Shown here: positions 23,534 through 35,422 of the stretch, in pieces
How the letters are laid out: every line of letters begins with the position of its first letter
Numbering within the stretch: the stretch's first letter is position 1
Notes under the pieces: generated by a model
The model's input: the letters and a program-made list of their open reading frames with translations, nothing else
Told to the model about the DNA's origin: nothing
Databases searched by the model: none
Translations under genes and position numbers: made by a program
From: Garcia nutans
Taxonomy: Eukaryota > Streptophyta > Magnoliopsida > Malpighiales > Euphorbiaceae
DNA: 64,000 bases
Direction of reading: 5' to 3'
Assembly (NCBI GenBank): GCA_947685225.1
Contig: CANTUV010000012.1
Span: 3,348,001-3,412,000, forward strand

Positions 23534-23742
23534 TTACATGAGTACTAAGCATGAAGGGGAGCCTTGGCGCAGCGGTAAGTGTTGTCGCCGTGTGACCTGA
23601 GGTCACGGGTTTGAGTCGTAAAAACGGCCTCTTGCAAGGAAGGCCGCGTATAAAGACCCAATGGATCCGACCCTTCCCAGGACCCTGCTCATTGCGGAAA
23701 CATTCATGTACCGGGCTGCCCTTTTACATGATTACTAAGCAT
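23534..23742 (+). mobile_element. Au-type tRNA-derived SINE with 19-bp target duplication
   Basis: The body is at 23553-23723. It begins ggggagccttggcgcagcgg, with a polymerase III A-box tggcgcagcgg (about 23565-23575) and a degenerate B-box ggtttgagtcg (about 23609-23619). It continues with the features of the angiosperm Au SINE: cctcttgcaaggaaggc, agacccaatgga, cccttcccaggaccctg and accgggctgccctttt. It is flanked by ttacatgagtactaagcat (23534-23552) and ttacatgattactaagcat (23724-23742), a 19-bp target duplication with one mismatch. The copy is full length and fairly well conserved. Confidence 0.9.
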
Positions 23743-24063
23743 ATCCAACTTTAATTAAAAATCTGAAAAGGAAAACAAAAACAATAATAAAAAATAAAAA
23801 AAAAGAAACTCACTATGCATGTGAAAAGTAAATCTAATTATTAAGAGTTTTGTTAAGAGTTTTAAACACTGCAAAGCAGCTTGCTGAGATTAACAGTCTA
23901 ACAACAATGTCAAAACGACACTCATTATTTCACACAATTGATTTTTTAGTAAAACCCTAAACCCTACAAAAACCTCCATAAAAATGTTGGAGATTAATTG
24001 AAGGACCTGAAAAGAAAAGAAAATTCTACAAAAGCGAATTGATTAGTGCCTAAAAGCGCAAGC

Positions 24064-25064
24064 TCACATCATATTGCAAAAAGATTCAAGCGTAGGGTTC
24101 TGAACTGGTAGAGGTGCTTGGGGAAAACTTGTAGCAGATGGTCCATAAACTGGGTACTGGTATAGTGATGGATCATAATACAAAGCTCTTGGTGAATCAG
24201 GAGGAGGAAGAAGAAGACCCTCCATATATGGGTCTATTACTCCATAAGGAGGGTACAAAAGATATTGTAATGTCCACCACAGCCATTGCCAAGCAGTGTA
24301 GGCATGTTTCCTACATTTCCATGGCCTGGAGAGGCATTTGTACAGTGATTTCCTGAGTCAAGCCAGAGAAGATCTGCATGTTTCCCTGCTTTGGGTAGCA
24401 GCAGCAAGAGCTTGTCTGGGTCTATTTTACCTGATACTCTTGCAATCCCTATTTCTGCATCTATGGTGAATGATACTCCTGAAAAAAGAAAACAAATGTT
24501 GCAAAATAACCATGATAATTGCCATGGAATTTCTATCAGTGTAAATATCATCTACATTCCAGAACATAAAAACAAAAAAAGGACAGAGCCGTCCAGTGCA
24601 TGAACACTCTGCGATGCGCTGGGGGAGAAGATACATTGTAGCAACCTTCCTTTGCAGTTACAAAATGCTATTTCTATTACTCGAATCCATGGCTACAGTC
24701 CAGAACATAAATAAAATAAAATTTAGCCTAAAAACAATATATTCTTGTCAGTATCCATGGTTAATTTCTGCAGTTAAATTTATTCGGATCAAGAAATTTA
24801 GAAAAATAAATAAATAATAACATATACCATGAATACTTTTCAATACTTTGATCAATATCTTATGCCATCCAGGAGATTGGGTTTCCACTTTCAATTCACA
24901 AGTCTGCAAAAACATAATCCATTGGCAAATTAGACTGATCAATATTCAATTAGACTTAACAAAATAAAATAGAATTAGCAAAATAAAATAGAATAATAAA
25001 AACAAATTAAATTCAAAAAATGAGCTTGACACTAACTCATTACCATTACTCCAGTAGAATCCAT
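24064..25064 (-). CDS. HMA-fold (heavy-metal-associated-like) protein, three exons, probable C-terminal frameshift
   Basis: I infer exons at 25064-25044 (MDSTGVM), 24903-24828 (TCELKVETQSPGWHKILIKVLKSIH) and 24478 downward (GVSFTIDAEIGIARVSGKID, then PDKLLLLLPKAGKHADLLW). Splice sites gtaatg/tttgcag and gtatatg/ttttcag fit, and phases agree. This is the ferredoxin-like HMA fold of plant HIPP/HPP-type proteins, but the metal-binding MxCxxC motif is absent (MTCELKV), so metal binding is doubtful. In the called frame translation stops at 24237-24239 after about 112 residues. From about 24266 a -1 change of frame gives YLLYPPYGVIDPYMEG and a Pro/Tyr-rich tail ending PTLESFCNMM at 24064, a typical tail for this family. 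A one-base deletion near 24266 probably shortened the protein. Function is unknown. Confidence 0.75.
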
Positions 25065-26758
25065 CGGCAAGAACTTTTCAGAAAATTGATAGAACAAAAG
25101 GTTTATATTCAGCAAAGAATTTTTTTCTAACAGCAAAGTATCTTATAATAAAGTTTTGGATTAAAATTAGATTAGCTCGTTGATATTTAAATTATTATAT
25201 CTGGGATTGGTTTTCTTTTGTAAATAAATTTTTACAGTTTTAATTAAATTTCATTAAAAATGTCAACAAATTACAAAAAAAAAAAAAAGAGATATATTAT
25301 GGTAATAAATTAAAAATACTTCTCTCCGGACTATGTAATAAATTGATTGATTATGGGTTTATTTCCTTTTTCTCTTCAAAAGTTAGAGCTTTATCGCAAC
25401 ATAAAAAAAGGAAATATATTCTGATAGAATTTATTTTTTTTATTTAATTGAGATGGAAAATCATCTTAATTTTAAATATATGATCTGAAACATTAAATTG
25501 AAAATAAAAAAAAACATTTATTTTGAATTTATCGATTTAATTTATTTTAGAAATAATTTTGTCCCATTTCAATTTGCTTGATTAATTTATGCCTTTGGAT
25601 AATATTCTGCTAAATTATTGGCCTTAAAGATTTGGATAATGAATAATCCATTCAGTAAAATGGGGAATATATTTGTTAATATGGAATGATATCCTTTTTT
25701 TTAATAGAATAATTAAACCAGAAAAACCGTTTAAAAGAAAACAAATTAACCAAGTCTCGCAGAAATTGAAATAATTAAATAATAACAGTAGATTCCTATT
25801 TAAATTTCCACTTTGAAACCAATAATTTTTATCCCCATTGACTAATTAAATATAATTAATGGCTTCTTTGGGTTATAATCTCTGAAAAATCCTTCTCCTT
25901 AATGATCTTGACTTCCCTTCATCATCTATCCAATAAGATTGACACTCAAATTTTTTAAATAAAATTCGAATTTCATTTGAAATCTTTTCAAATTTGAGCC
26001 TCTTTTTTTTTTATACGAATTCAGATAATGCAAAAATTTGCTCGATCAAATATATAGAAGTAAAAAAATATTAGTAGGCCTAAAACTGTTATTAAATAAG
26101 TAAATAACTCGTTAGAGTTATCTTTCTTCTTTTTCCTTTTTTTTCCCCAATAACTATTGACTCCAATACTTAAGATTCTCATTAAGCAAGCAAACAATAT
26201 TATCTTTTCTCAAGCTTTTAACATATATATATATATATATTATGAATATTTCAATCAATTAAGCATAGAAACCGCATATGAAATCAGAAAAAAATAATTT
26301 TGAAATAATTAAATATTCAAAATTGAAGATCATATATATATTCTGCATGATTTTACACTTATAATTGAAATAAGAATATCCAAAACATATATATGTGTCT
26401 GATTTTGTATTTGAAATTCGAATACAAATTCTCATTTATTCCAGATCATCATTTTATCAAATGGATATTCAAGGGAATTTGAAATCAATGTTGAGTAATG
26501 AATTTAATATGCATTCCTTTTGTGTCGTACATTAATAGATATTATGAGAAGAAAAGCAATTTTTTAAGAGAACCATGAATTTTTATTTTTCCAATAAAAT
26601 TAAATTGATTCTCTTTAAAAGAAATACATAAGCATATATAAAAAAAAATATTCTATGAATCAAATTGATCAATATCAAAAGCACTTTATGCATTAATTAT
26701 ATTGATAAAATGATTATATTAACTTGTATAATTTGAAGGGAATAATTAATTGAAACTA
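25065..26758. other. AT-rich intergenic spacer
   Basis: Upstream region of the HMA gene. It holds simple repeats (for example TA repeats near 26224-26240) and no gene. Positions about 26655-26745 resemble 29288-29370 (both contain tcaaattgatc and ttaattatatt), a diverged dispersed repeat. Confidence 0.5.
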
Positions 26759-27021
26759 TTATCCCTTTTATTTTATTTTAAGTGTCGTATAAGAAAAAAA
26801 ATTTCACTTTAAATGTCGCTTTTAGAAATTTAAGAGAGCATTAATTAAAAAGTTATAGTATTGTTCCATTAATTATTAAAAGAGAATAAGTAGTATGGGA
26901 GATGAAAAATAGTATTTAGATAAATTAAAATAATTTTTTTATGAAATTTATAATGGCTAATTATTTTTTTGATATATTCGCACTATTTTTATACGACACT
27001 TGAAATGAAACGGAGGGTGTA
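26759..27021. mobile_element. Stowaway-like MITE
   Basis: The left end reads ttatcccttttattttattt then aagtgtcgtataa. The right end on the other strand reads acaccctccgtttcatttca then agtgtcgtat. The inverted ends contain the ccctccgtttcattt motif of Tc1/mariner-derived Stowaway MITEs and abut TA. The element is about 263 bp and non-coding. Confidence 0.65.
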
Positions 27022-30000
27022 ATAACTCCTCAACTCTTATTTACTTAAAGATAATTTATTAAATTAACTACTGCCTTCACTAATTTGTAAGCATGTTTAA
27101 CAATTACTACTTCGAAGCATAGATACCATTCCAACTAATCACTTATTGCAAATTATTTGAGATAGCTGAAAGGATATTCAAAATACTGAACGTATTAAAA
27201 TTATTGTTGTGTTTAAATTATTCGATTTTTTTTTTGTTTAATTGAATTAAAAAGAAAAAAAACACTTAAAAAGTTGCTATTTAAAAGATAACATTATTGG
27301 GTCAATTTTATTAATCGTCACTAATTTTTTCTATTTGTACCATTAAACTTTTCAAGCTTTATTTTATCCAGATAAATATTCAATTGTAATTTGCTTTCAT
27401 CAAAATCACTAATTTCATTTTTGGCAAAAAATGATTACGTGTATTTTACATGGCATTAAGTAAAATTACATATAAAAAAATCATATAATTTTTTCACACT
27501 TAAATTAAAGGTGAAAACTACTTTTCTCTTGTTAGTACATAGAAATGATGTGAAATTTAACAAATTTGACAAATATTTTATAAAAATCTAAAATTTAACA
27601 ATTTTTTATGCATATATAACAAAAAAGATATTTAAATATAATTCATTACAACATATAATAAATCTTAATCCCAACAAACAATTAAAATGTACATTTATAT
27701 TTTAGGTTTTATTATAATCCATTAAAATAATTTAATATATATAATTATACATATAATTTATAATTTATATATATAATTAAATATAATTTTTTAAATTGAC
27801 AAATTTACAATATATATCAATAAAAACCAAAATCAAAACTGAAAACTGAAAATATAAAAATTTAAAAACTTATATCTAAGCTACCGATTTGATAAATTAT
27901 AATTTTCTATTTAATTTGATTGCTTTAAATTTTTTTTATTTAATTAATTTTTATTACCCCTAAAACTAATCATTTCAACTAATTAAACATTTAAAATATA
28001 TTATTCCACTTATTTATTATTGTAAATTCAACTGGTGAAAATTTTAAAATTGATTTGATTTAATTTTTACCCTATTATTTTGTCTATAACATATTTTAGC
28101 TTTCAGCTCCCAATAACTTTTACTAAAAAGTAATATTTTTGTGTTTCATTAAGCTCTACCCTACTCTTATGGTAAATTTAGTAAATATAGCTTTTAAAAT
28201 GGTATTTTAAAAATCAAAGGTGTAAATAATAGTAATTGTATTAAAAATTTATATTGATTACTTTGCATTCTTTTAATTTTGTGAAGTATATAAATTATCC
28301 TTTCTGATTCATTAATTATTATAGTATATTTTAATAACTATACTAATGTCACGGTGCATTAGAATATAGCATATATAAATTATAATAGGTTGTTAATTTG
28401 TTAGTCAATACTTATAAGTGGTATTTGATTGTAAATGTCTTTCATCAAATTCAAATTATTAAAAAAAATTGTTTATAAATATTTATGATTATAGACTAAT
28501 ATTTTTAACAATAAATACATATATAATTTAAATGAAAATAAAATATGTAAATAACTTTCATTGAAAAAAAAAACACTTATATCTCCCAAAAAGAATCATA
28601 AATGGAAATGCAAGGAATTAAATCCATACTAGCAACTACTAATGAGAAAATAAATCTTTGTAAGATTTATTTTTTCTTCTTGTTTTTATCTTCAGTTAAT
28701 TCCTCATGCAGTGCTAAAAAATCTAGTAATCTTTTTTTTTTTTTTTTACAGTTTCCCACTTCTTAACATGTTTCTTGTTAGTCCAAAAATTTTTGCATTG
28801 AACTTCTTAGCATATAATTTAACTAGTAGTGTTAAATTTTTCTTTAAAAAAAGTAGTGTTAAATTTTTTTTTAAAAAAAATTATTCAAGTCAAATAATAC
28901 ATATTATGAATAAAAAAATTTCAAATTTCAATATCTCAATTTTTTTTAAAATTTATTTTTAATTATGCAGATAAGATATTAATTTCAATATTAAATTAAT
29001 AAATTATAATTTATTGTTGGATATAAAATAAATATAAATAAGTTATTAATGTTTTAATTTTTTAATAATATAAGTATTAATTGCTTTTGTTGGAAAAAGA
29101 AAAGAATAGTTATTAATCACATTGACTTTTGACAAATAAAATAATAAATTGAAGAAGAAAAGGCACAAAAAAATGACAAACATAACACAACTAAGGGTAA
29201 AAAAAATTAATGGTAATCACATGACTAATCTGGATCAAATTAATCCATTTAGTATTATTAAAAAAATAATAAAATAAAAATAAAAAGGCTCTATTGATCA
29301 AATTGATCCAAATAAAAAATACTTTATATATTAATTATATTAAGAAATTGACTATTTTAACCTTAATTTTTTTAGATGTAAAATACAAGAAGGCAAAATA
29401 AGAAATTTTTTTATATCATTTATGATTTGATTTGGATCAAATAATACATATTATGAATAAAAAATATTTATGATTTGATTTGATTTGGATCAAATTGATC
29501 CTTTTAGCCTTACTCAAAGAAGGAATTGTTATTGAATTTCTTTATTTCAACAATTTTCGATTCTATTATTAGAGTATTGGAACTGACAACTCCACAATAA
29601 ATAGACTTTGAGGCTATTTTTCCTACAAATCCACTTTCATACTTTTTAACAAGCTCTATTGTGCATTGAAAAAAAAGAAAGAAAGAAAGAAAAAAGCTCT
29701 ATTGCAAAATATTGATAACAAATTCAAAACTAGTAATTTTAACTTTATAATTTAAAATCTAGCAGCCTTCTTTTCTCTTAGTTTTTATAATTTTTTTCTT
29801 AATTCGAGAATAGAGCTGCCGTCAATTTATTGATATACAATAACCTCTTCATCTTTGTTTATCTTGATTTTTGTATCTTTTTTTTAATTTTATGTGTTGT
29901 TATTGTGTAATTTGTTAAAAAAATAATTTTATGATCAATATAAATCTAAATCTAGTATTTATTCTTATTTTGTATTATTTTATCTTTTACAGTAAAATTA

Positions 30001-30365
30001 AATACAAAATAAATTTTATTATGAAGTTTTGTCATTCTTTATTTAAAGGTTTTGTAATTTTATTTAATAAAGATTTATTTTTCTCTAATAGAGGTTGTCT
30101 ATCATTCTCTAATAGAGATATCTTTATCATATAAAAAGTGATTATAGATAATAGATGAAATACATATCCCACTAAAATTTAGGTTGCCAGAGACATATTA
30201 CCATTAATCAGTATTTACATCAAAGAAGTTCATAGAGTCTAAGGAGATTCAATAATTTTATTAGTTATGAGCATCTTATATATTTTAAAATTACTTAATT
30301 TTATTTGTACTTTATAAATACATTCTTTAATTTATTAATAAAATTTAATTTTACAAAAAAAAATT
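27022..30365. other. AT-rich intergenic spacer
   Basis: No gene is supported. A short direct duplication (gtgttaaattttt plus a ttaaaaaaa run) is at about 28829-28880. Repeated gatttgatttggatcaaat segments at about 29415-29500 face ggatcaaattaatcc at about 29232, suggesting another decayed inverted-repeat element, not firmly bounded. Confidence 0.5.
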
Positions 30366-31910
30366 ACACTCTGTTTGTATTGGAAATAAAGAAGGGAAAG
30401 AGAGTATAAAATAATTGAGAGTATAGTTATACTCTTATTTGGGAAGATAATTTAAAATTATATTAAGGAAAAGCTAAGGAGAGGTCTTCATCTTCTATAG
30501 TAAAAATTATTTTTGGGGTGTAAAGAATAAGAAGGTAAGTTAAATTTTTTTTTTTTATATCCTTCTTTAATCCTTATTTAAATTTATAAATATAAAACTA
30601 TCTTCTTTAATCCTTATTTAAATTTATAAATATAAAACTATATTCTTTAATCCTTATTTAAATTTATAAATATAAAACTATCTTTATTAAAATAAACCTA
30701 ATAACCTAATTATCATTCAACGTTTTTCATTCTTATTTTCACCTTCCAATAGTTTTCTTTTATTTTTTTTTTATCTTCCAACTTTTCGTCTATTATTTAT
30801 TTTTCTTCTTCTTTCTCATTGGGATATTTTTTCAATTTATTTGAAAATCTTTTCATGTTAGTACTAAATTATTTTATTTTAAATGTTTTATTCTCATTAT
30901 TGTAATTGTTGTTAATTGTTAATATTATTGTTAATTAATATTGAACTTGTATTGATTTTTTGCATAATTCTGATTTTTAGAATTTGTCTTTTTATTCTCA
31001 TTATTGTTATTAGTTATTAGTTTAAAATTAATATAATTTGAACTAATATATATAGGTATTTGTTGCTAGTTTTGCTGAATTTAAATTTTGGACTTTAAAT
31101 TTTGTGGTTCAAAAATTATTTATGAACTTGGATCTGAAACTTTTTAAGAGTCTTTGACATTTGGATCCTAAATTATGCTAATAAATTTTATTTATCATTC
31201 ATAATATTTTTAATTGTTGTTTGATAGCATTGTTAGTTTTGTTTTTAATCAAGTTCTTGTAGCATTGATTGATTTAAGGGAATATATGTAGCGTTTGTCA
31301 TATGGCTTATTATTATTTTTTTTTTTTGAATATTATATAGGGAAAGGGGAATCGAACATAAGTTAATTATCCAGAAAAAAATATATATTTTATCACTAAA
31401 TTATATTTCGATATACAATATTGCTTAGTTAATTTTTTTTAAAAAAAGCTATATATTAGTGGCCAAGATGTAATTACTATGTTTTTTTTTCTTTTGGGGG
31501 TAAATATATGTCAACCCATATGCTAAATTCCTTTACATATAAATCAATTTGAATCAACTATCCAAGAATCATATTCATTTATTTATTATTATATATATTA
31601 AAATCTTGATTTACATCTTCTATATTAATTCTTTGAGAATTTATTCATTTATTTATTATTTATATATTAAATTCATCTTTTGATTTTAAAAATAGATATA
31701 CATTCTTTTAACAAAATATAGGCATATTTTTGTACTTTTTAGATATAACATTTATTACTTTCCCCCTCTTTTCAATCAATGATATTAAAATTATCTTTCT
31801 TTTCCCTCACTTCTTACCCAAAAAAAACCTATATTAATTTTTTACACTTTCTTTCACTTCCCTTTCTCATTGTTAAATGAGAATTTATCTCATCCCATTC
31901 AAACACACTA
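30366..31910. mobile_element. Possible hAT-like non-autonomous element
   Basis: The left end reads acactctgtttgtattggaa. The right end on the other strand reads tagtgtgtttgaatgggatg, resembling the TAGTGTGTTTG-type ends of plant hAT derivatives. The 1.5-kb interior is AT-rich and non-coding and includes a three-copy tandem repeat. The termini match only partly and no target duplication is visible. Confidence 0.35.
30562..30681. repeat. 3 x 40-bp tandem repeat
   Basis: Three nearly perfect copies of a 40-bp unit (cttctttaatccttatttaa plus atttataaatataaaactat) start at 30562, 30602 and 30642. Only one or two bases differ between copies. Confidence 0.9.
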
Positions 31911-32020
31911 TAAGAGAATAATATTTTTTTTTAAAGAATACACAACAAATTATCCTATAAAAGGACTAGCTAAATGCATAATAGTATATTGATATAAAGC
32001 AAAAAATTAAAATATATTTA

Positions 32021-32217
32021 TTTAAAAGAGAAATGCTGATTGTAGTCATTTTAAAGAATGATTGTTCAACAATCTCCTTTCATTAGTTAGAAAATATTTA
32101 TTATATATTTATTTATTAGGAGATATATTATAATAAATATTATTTTTTAGCTAATAAAAAAAATTATTGAATAATCACCCTCTAAAATAACTTGCAATTA
32201 ATATTCATCTATTTAAA
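32021..32217. mobile_element. MITE family A, copy 2
   Basis: It matches 4745-4928 along its length: agagaaatgctgattgtagt, attgttcaacaatctccttt, agttagaaaatatttattat, aggagatatattataataaa, gaataatcaccctctaaaat. Its ends are inverted (tttaaaagagaaatg and, on the other strand, tttaaatagatgaat). It is more diverged than copy 1. Confidence 0.65.
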
Positions 32218-32919
32218 TTATAAAAATAATGTACGATCTTAAAGATCACTGATTACTAGGTGAAAAAACTTTTAGAAAAAGAAAATACAAACCATTGTGG
32301 ACTAGGAAAAAGCCAATATTCTGATAAAATTTCACATATTATAAATTTATAATCATTTGAAATAAAAATATATTGAATAAATTAAATGTCAAGTATAAGC
32401 TGTATTCTCATATTAAAATAGTCATTTATACAAGGTAATTACAACACAATTTTTTAATCTTTTATTATTATTTTTTTAATGTGATTTAAAATTAAAGTTA
32501 TTAAAATCATATATACTTTTTAGAGGGTAGTTTTCAATTTGTTATTAATAAATAAGGATCAAACATATAATTTTCCCTATTCAAAATTATTACTTATTTG
32601 AAAAATGAAAGGGTGCAATTGAAAGAGGGCAATTGGCCACCGTTCAATGAATATACCTCCTGGCTCAAAATATAAAATTTAGAATAAAACGAAAAATTAT
32701 AATAAGAGAAAAAGGAATAACTTGAAGCATGGATCATAGCTATACAACATTTTTTTTCTCCAAGAACACAAAAAAATAATTGAACCTCAATTTTTATATA
32801 AAAATACAAAATCTTATTTTGTTGCAATTTGCAATAAAAAAGCAACTCATTCTCTACAATTTATCTCTTGTTATAAAATGGATCTAGAAATTAAATTAAT
32901 GTGGATGATATGTATAATT

Positions 32920-33831
32920 TTAAGGAGTTACAAGATTGAGAAGTGACACTCTATTTTGAATTAAACATCTAAAAACACAATCTAATTTAGCCTCAAGATC
33001 TTGGATGCTATCAGCAAGTGTCTTTAATCTCTCTTGCATTTCTTGAATATCAAACTTGGCATCACTATTCTCCTTGATTTGTCCATTTAAAGAAAAAACA
33101 ACAATATCAACTCTGCCCACCTCATTGAAAATCTTTTGACCTCTATCAGAAGCAATTGATCCTGAACGAACCAATTTTGATAGCAATGACCAACCATTAA
33201 TACTTGTCTTTGTTATTGGAAGAGACAAGAACAACATTAGAGATCGAAAAATACTAATTGCAATAGCTTGAATTTCTCTTGTGACTTTAATCACATACGA
33301 TAAATGGCTCTCTTCGTTCGACATAGGAAACAACAAGGCGTTGCATTCCAATTTCTTCAACATTGTAAGTAACTTGGAAATATCTTTCTTTGCAGCCTTT
33401 TTCCTGAAATTAATATAATCTTGAATATTAGTTTCAATGCTTGAATCTTTTCCCCTTCTTCTCACCGCAGATTGCAAGTCTCGAATGTGTTCTTGCATTG
33501 TCAAGAACAAGTCTCTTGAAATACTACACACGTCTATCAATCCAACAGACCCATCAAGAACTTGTTCAACTTGATTTAAATTATGATTGTGAAGAGCTTG
33601 TTGGGTTTGAGGAGAGTGAATGAGTTCTTCAATGCAAATGAATAACTCTGTAAGCTTAGTCAAGCCTAATTGAATGGTATTAGCTCCTACTAAAGAATTT
33701 ATATTAGAAGCAGAAAAAATTTCCCAAGATTTTAACTTGGTTAATTTTTTTTCAATTTTGTGAGAATTTGGGTGTAATCTAGAAGGCAAGCTAATAGACC
33801 TAACAGGAATGTGCAAAGAATTCATATCCAT
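32920..33831 (-). CDS. DUF241 / BPS1-like protein
   Basis: This intact single-exon gene of 303 residues is paralogous to 19925-20791. The N-terminal signature is VRSISLPSRLHPNSHKIEKK with LKSWEIFSASN. The central block is LDGSVGLIDVCSISRDLFLT (about residues 89-110), then LQSAVRRRGKDSSIETNIQD and YINFRKKAAKKD. The C-terminal half is helical, with FNEVGRVDIVVFSLNGQIKE and IQDLEAKLDCVFRCLIQNRV before a short tail. No signal peptide or membrane segment is seen. The ATG is about 85 bases below a TATA box. The family is plant-specific; BYPASS1 is the best-known member. Nothing shows what this copy does. Confidence 0.93.
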   Translation of the reverse strand: MDMNSLHIPVRSISLPSRLHPNSHKIEKKLTKLKSWEIFSASNINSLVGANTIQLGLTKLTELFICIEELIHSPQTQQALHNHNLNQVEQVLDGSVGLIDVCSISRDLFLTMQEHIRDLQSAVRRRGKDSSIETNIQDYINFRKKAAKKDISKLLTMLKKLECNALLFPMSNEESHLSYVIKVTREIQAIAISIFRSLMLFLSLPITKTSINGWSLLSKLVRSGSIASDRGQKIFNEVGRVDIVVFSLNGQIKENSDAKFDIQEMQERLKTLADSIQDLEAKLDCVFRCLIQNRVSLLNLVTP

Positions 33832-33910
33832 AATCTTTGATTTATAACTTAATGTATGTAAACTAAAATTTTTTGAACTTTTGTTTTGAATTGTGAGATG
33901 GGTAATTTGC

Positions 33911-33925
33911 CATCGTATTTATAAG
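33911..33925 (-). promoter_or_regulatory. TATA box of the second DUF241 gene
   Basis: On the minus strand the sequence is cttataaatacgatg, about 80-95 bases upstream of the start codon at 33831. Position and orientation fit a core promoter. Confidence 0.55.
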
Positions 33926-35385
33926 AATTGAAGGAGGAGGTAGGCATGTGAATGAAATGGGGGTGACTGAATTTTTGTAAGATCTTGTAATGACTTTAGC
34001 CAGCAACATTTAAGCAATGAAATGTTTCTTCTTTTTTTTTTTTTTTAATTTTTAAGGCTATGGATATTATTTATTTTTGGTTTTGTGATTGTGAAATTGT
34101 GAACAAAAGACAATAAGAAGTGAAGGCCAATCCATTTTTGCCTCCCTAATCATTAGTGCTTTTTTTATATATTTTTTATTTATCAACATTAAAGATTCAA
34201 TCATGTTCTTGTAATTAGGTTGTGAACAGAAAAGGCTGGCATTGTATTACTGTCGTCTGATTTCAAAAAAGAATGCAGAAAGGTATCGAATATATTTGAA
34301 AAATTAAGATGAAGAAAAAAAGGGACAAATAAGGACAAGATACATTATGTAGATCTTTTATATATATACATACCATAATGGAGTTTTAAAAAAAAAATGA
34401 ATCTAAATTTATTATTTATATCCTTTATATCGTTTATGTATTTATTGACATTTCACCAGTCTGTTTCATAATAAAATTTTTATAAAATTTTTTCGATAGT
34501 TAATTAAACATTAATTTTGTCATAATAATATTAGATCATAAAATCACAAGAGATTTTGTTTTAAATATACGTACGATATAACTATTTCTATCAATAGCCG
34601 AAAAGTATGCTGATTTAATTTTATATAAATTAATAGAAAAAAAATAAAAATTTATTGTCAATTCGATTGATTCTTATTTTTATTGCTCGAACACATGCAT
34701 TAATAGAAAAACAATAAATGTGCATAAAATGATTGATAATTAGGGCACTGAATTCTATAGTAATGTGTAGCAGAGAATTCCATCCCATGTGGGGCTCTGG
34801 TCAAACTCAGACAAGAAGACAAGAAGAAGGATTTTCTTTTATTTTTCTTCTTCTTTTCTCTTTTTATTTTCTGCAGATTAAGTGAGTTTCAATAAAAACA
34901 AATATGTGTCACAAGCATGTTGACTGTAACTGTCCCAATAAGGCTTATTATATAGGATTGTCCATAAAGAGTTCATCATTCACTACAAAAATTCTAAATT
35001 TTTTTCCTTCATTTTCTAAGATATAGATATAAATTTTTCATTTCATTTTTGAAGATGTAGATATGTTGTTCCATTTTTTAGTAGATTTGAGTAAAAAAAT
35101 TTGGGTACAGTTAATAATATTATGATATCATACTCATAATCATGAATTTTATTTATCAAATTTAATATAATTTTAAATCATTTAATATATAATATACTTG
35201 AATAATAATTATTTCAAATTTATTTCAACATTTAATTTAAAATTGATAGATAAATTTATTTAAATCTTTTAACCTTAAACAAGCCACACAGAATTGATTT
35301 TGAAGTATTTTGGCAAATCAAAATCCAAAATAGAAAATAAAACTTGATTGATCCCATTTTTCTAATCGAATCAAACTCTGTTAGT

Positions 35386-35422
<37 letters not shown>

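Noticed and set aside
23553..23640. tRNA gene
   Set aside because: The A- and B-box-like sequences belong to the tRNA-related head of the Au SINE; no cloverleaf with acceptor stem is formed.
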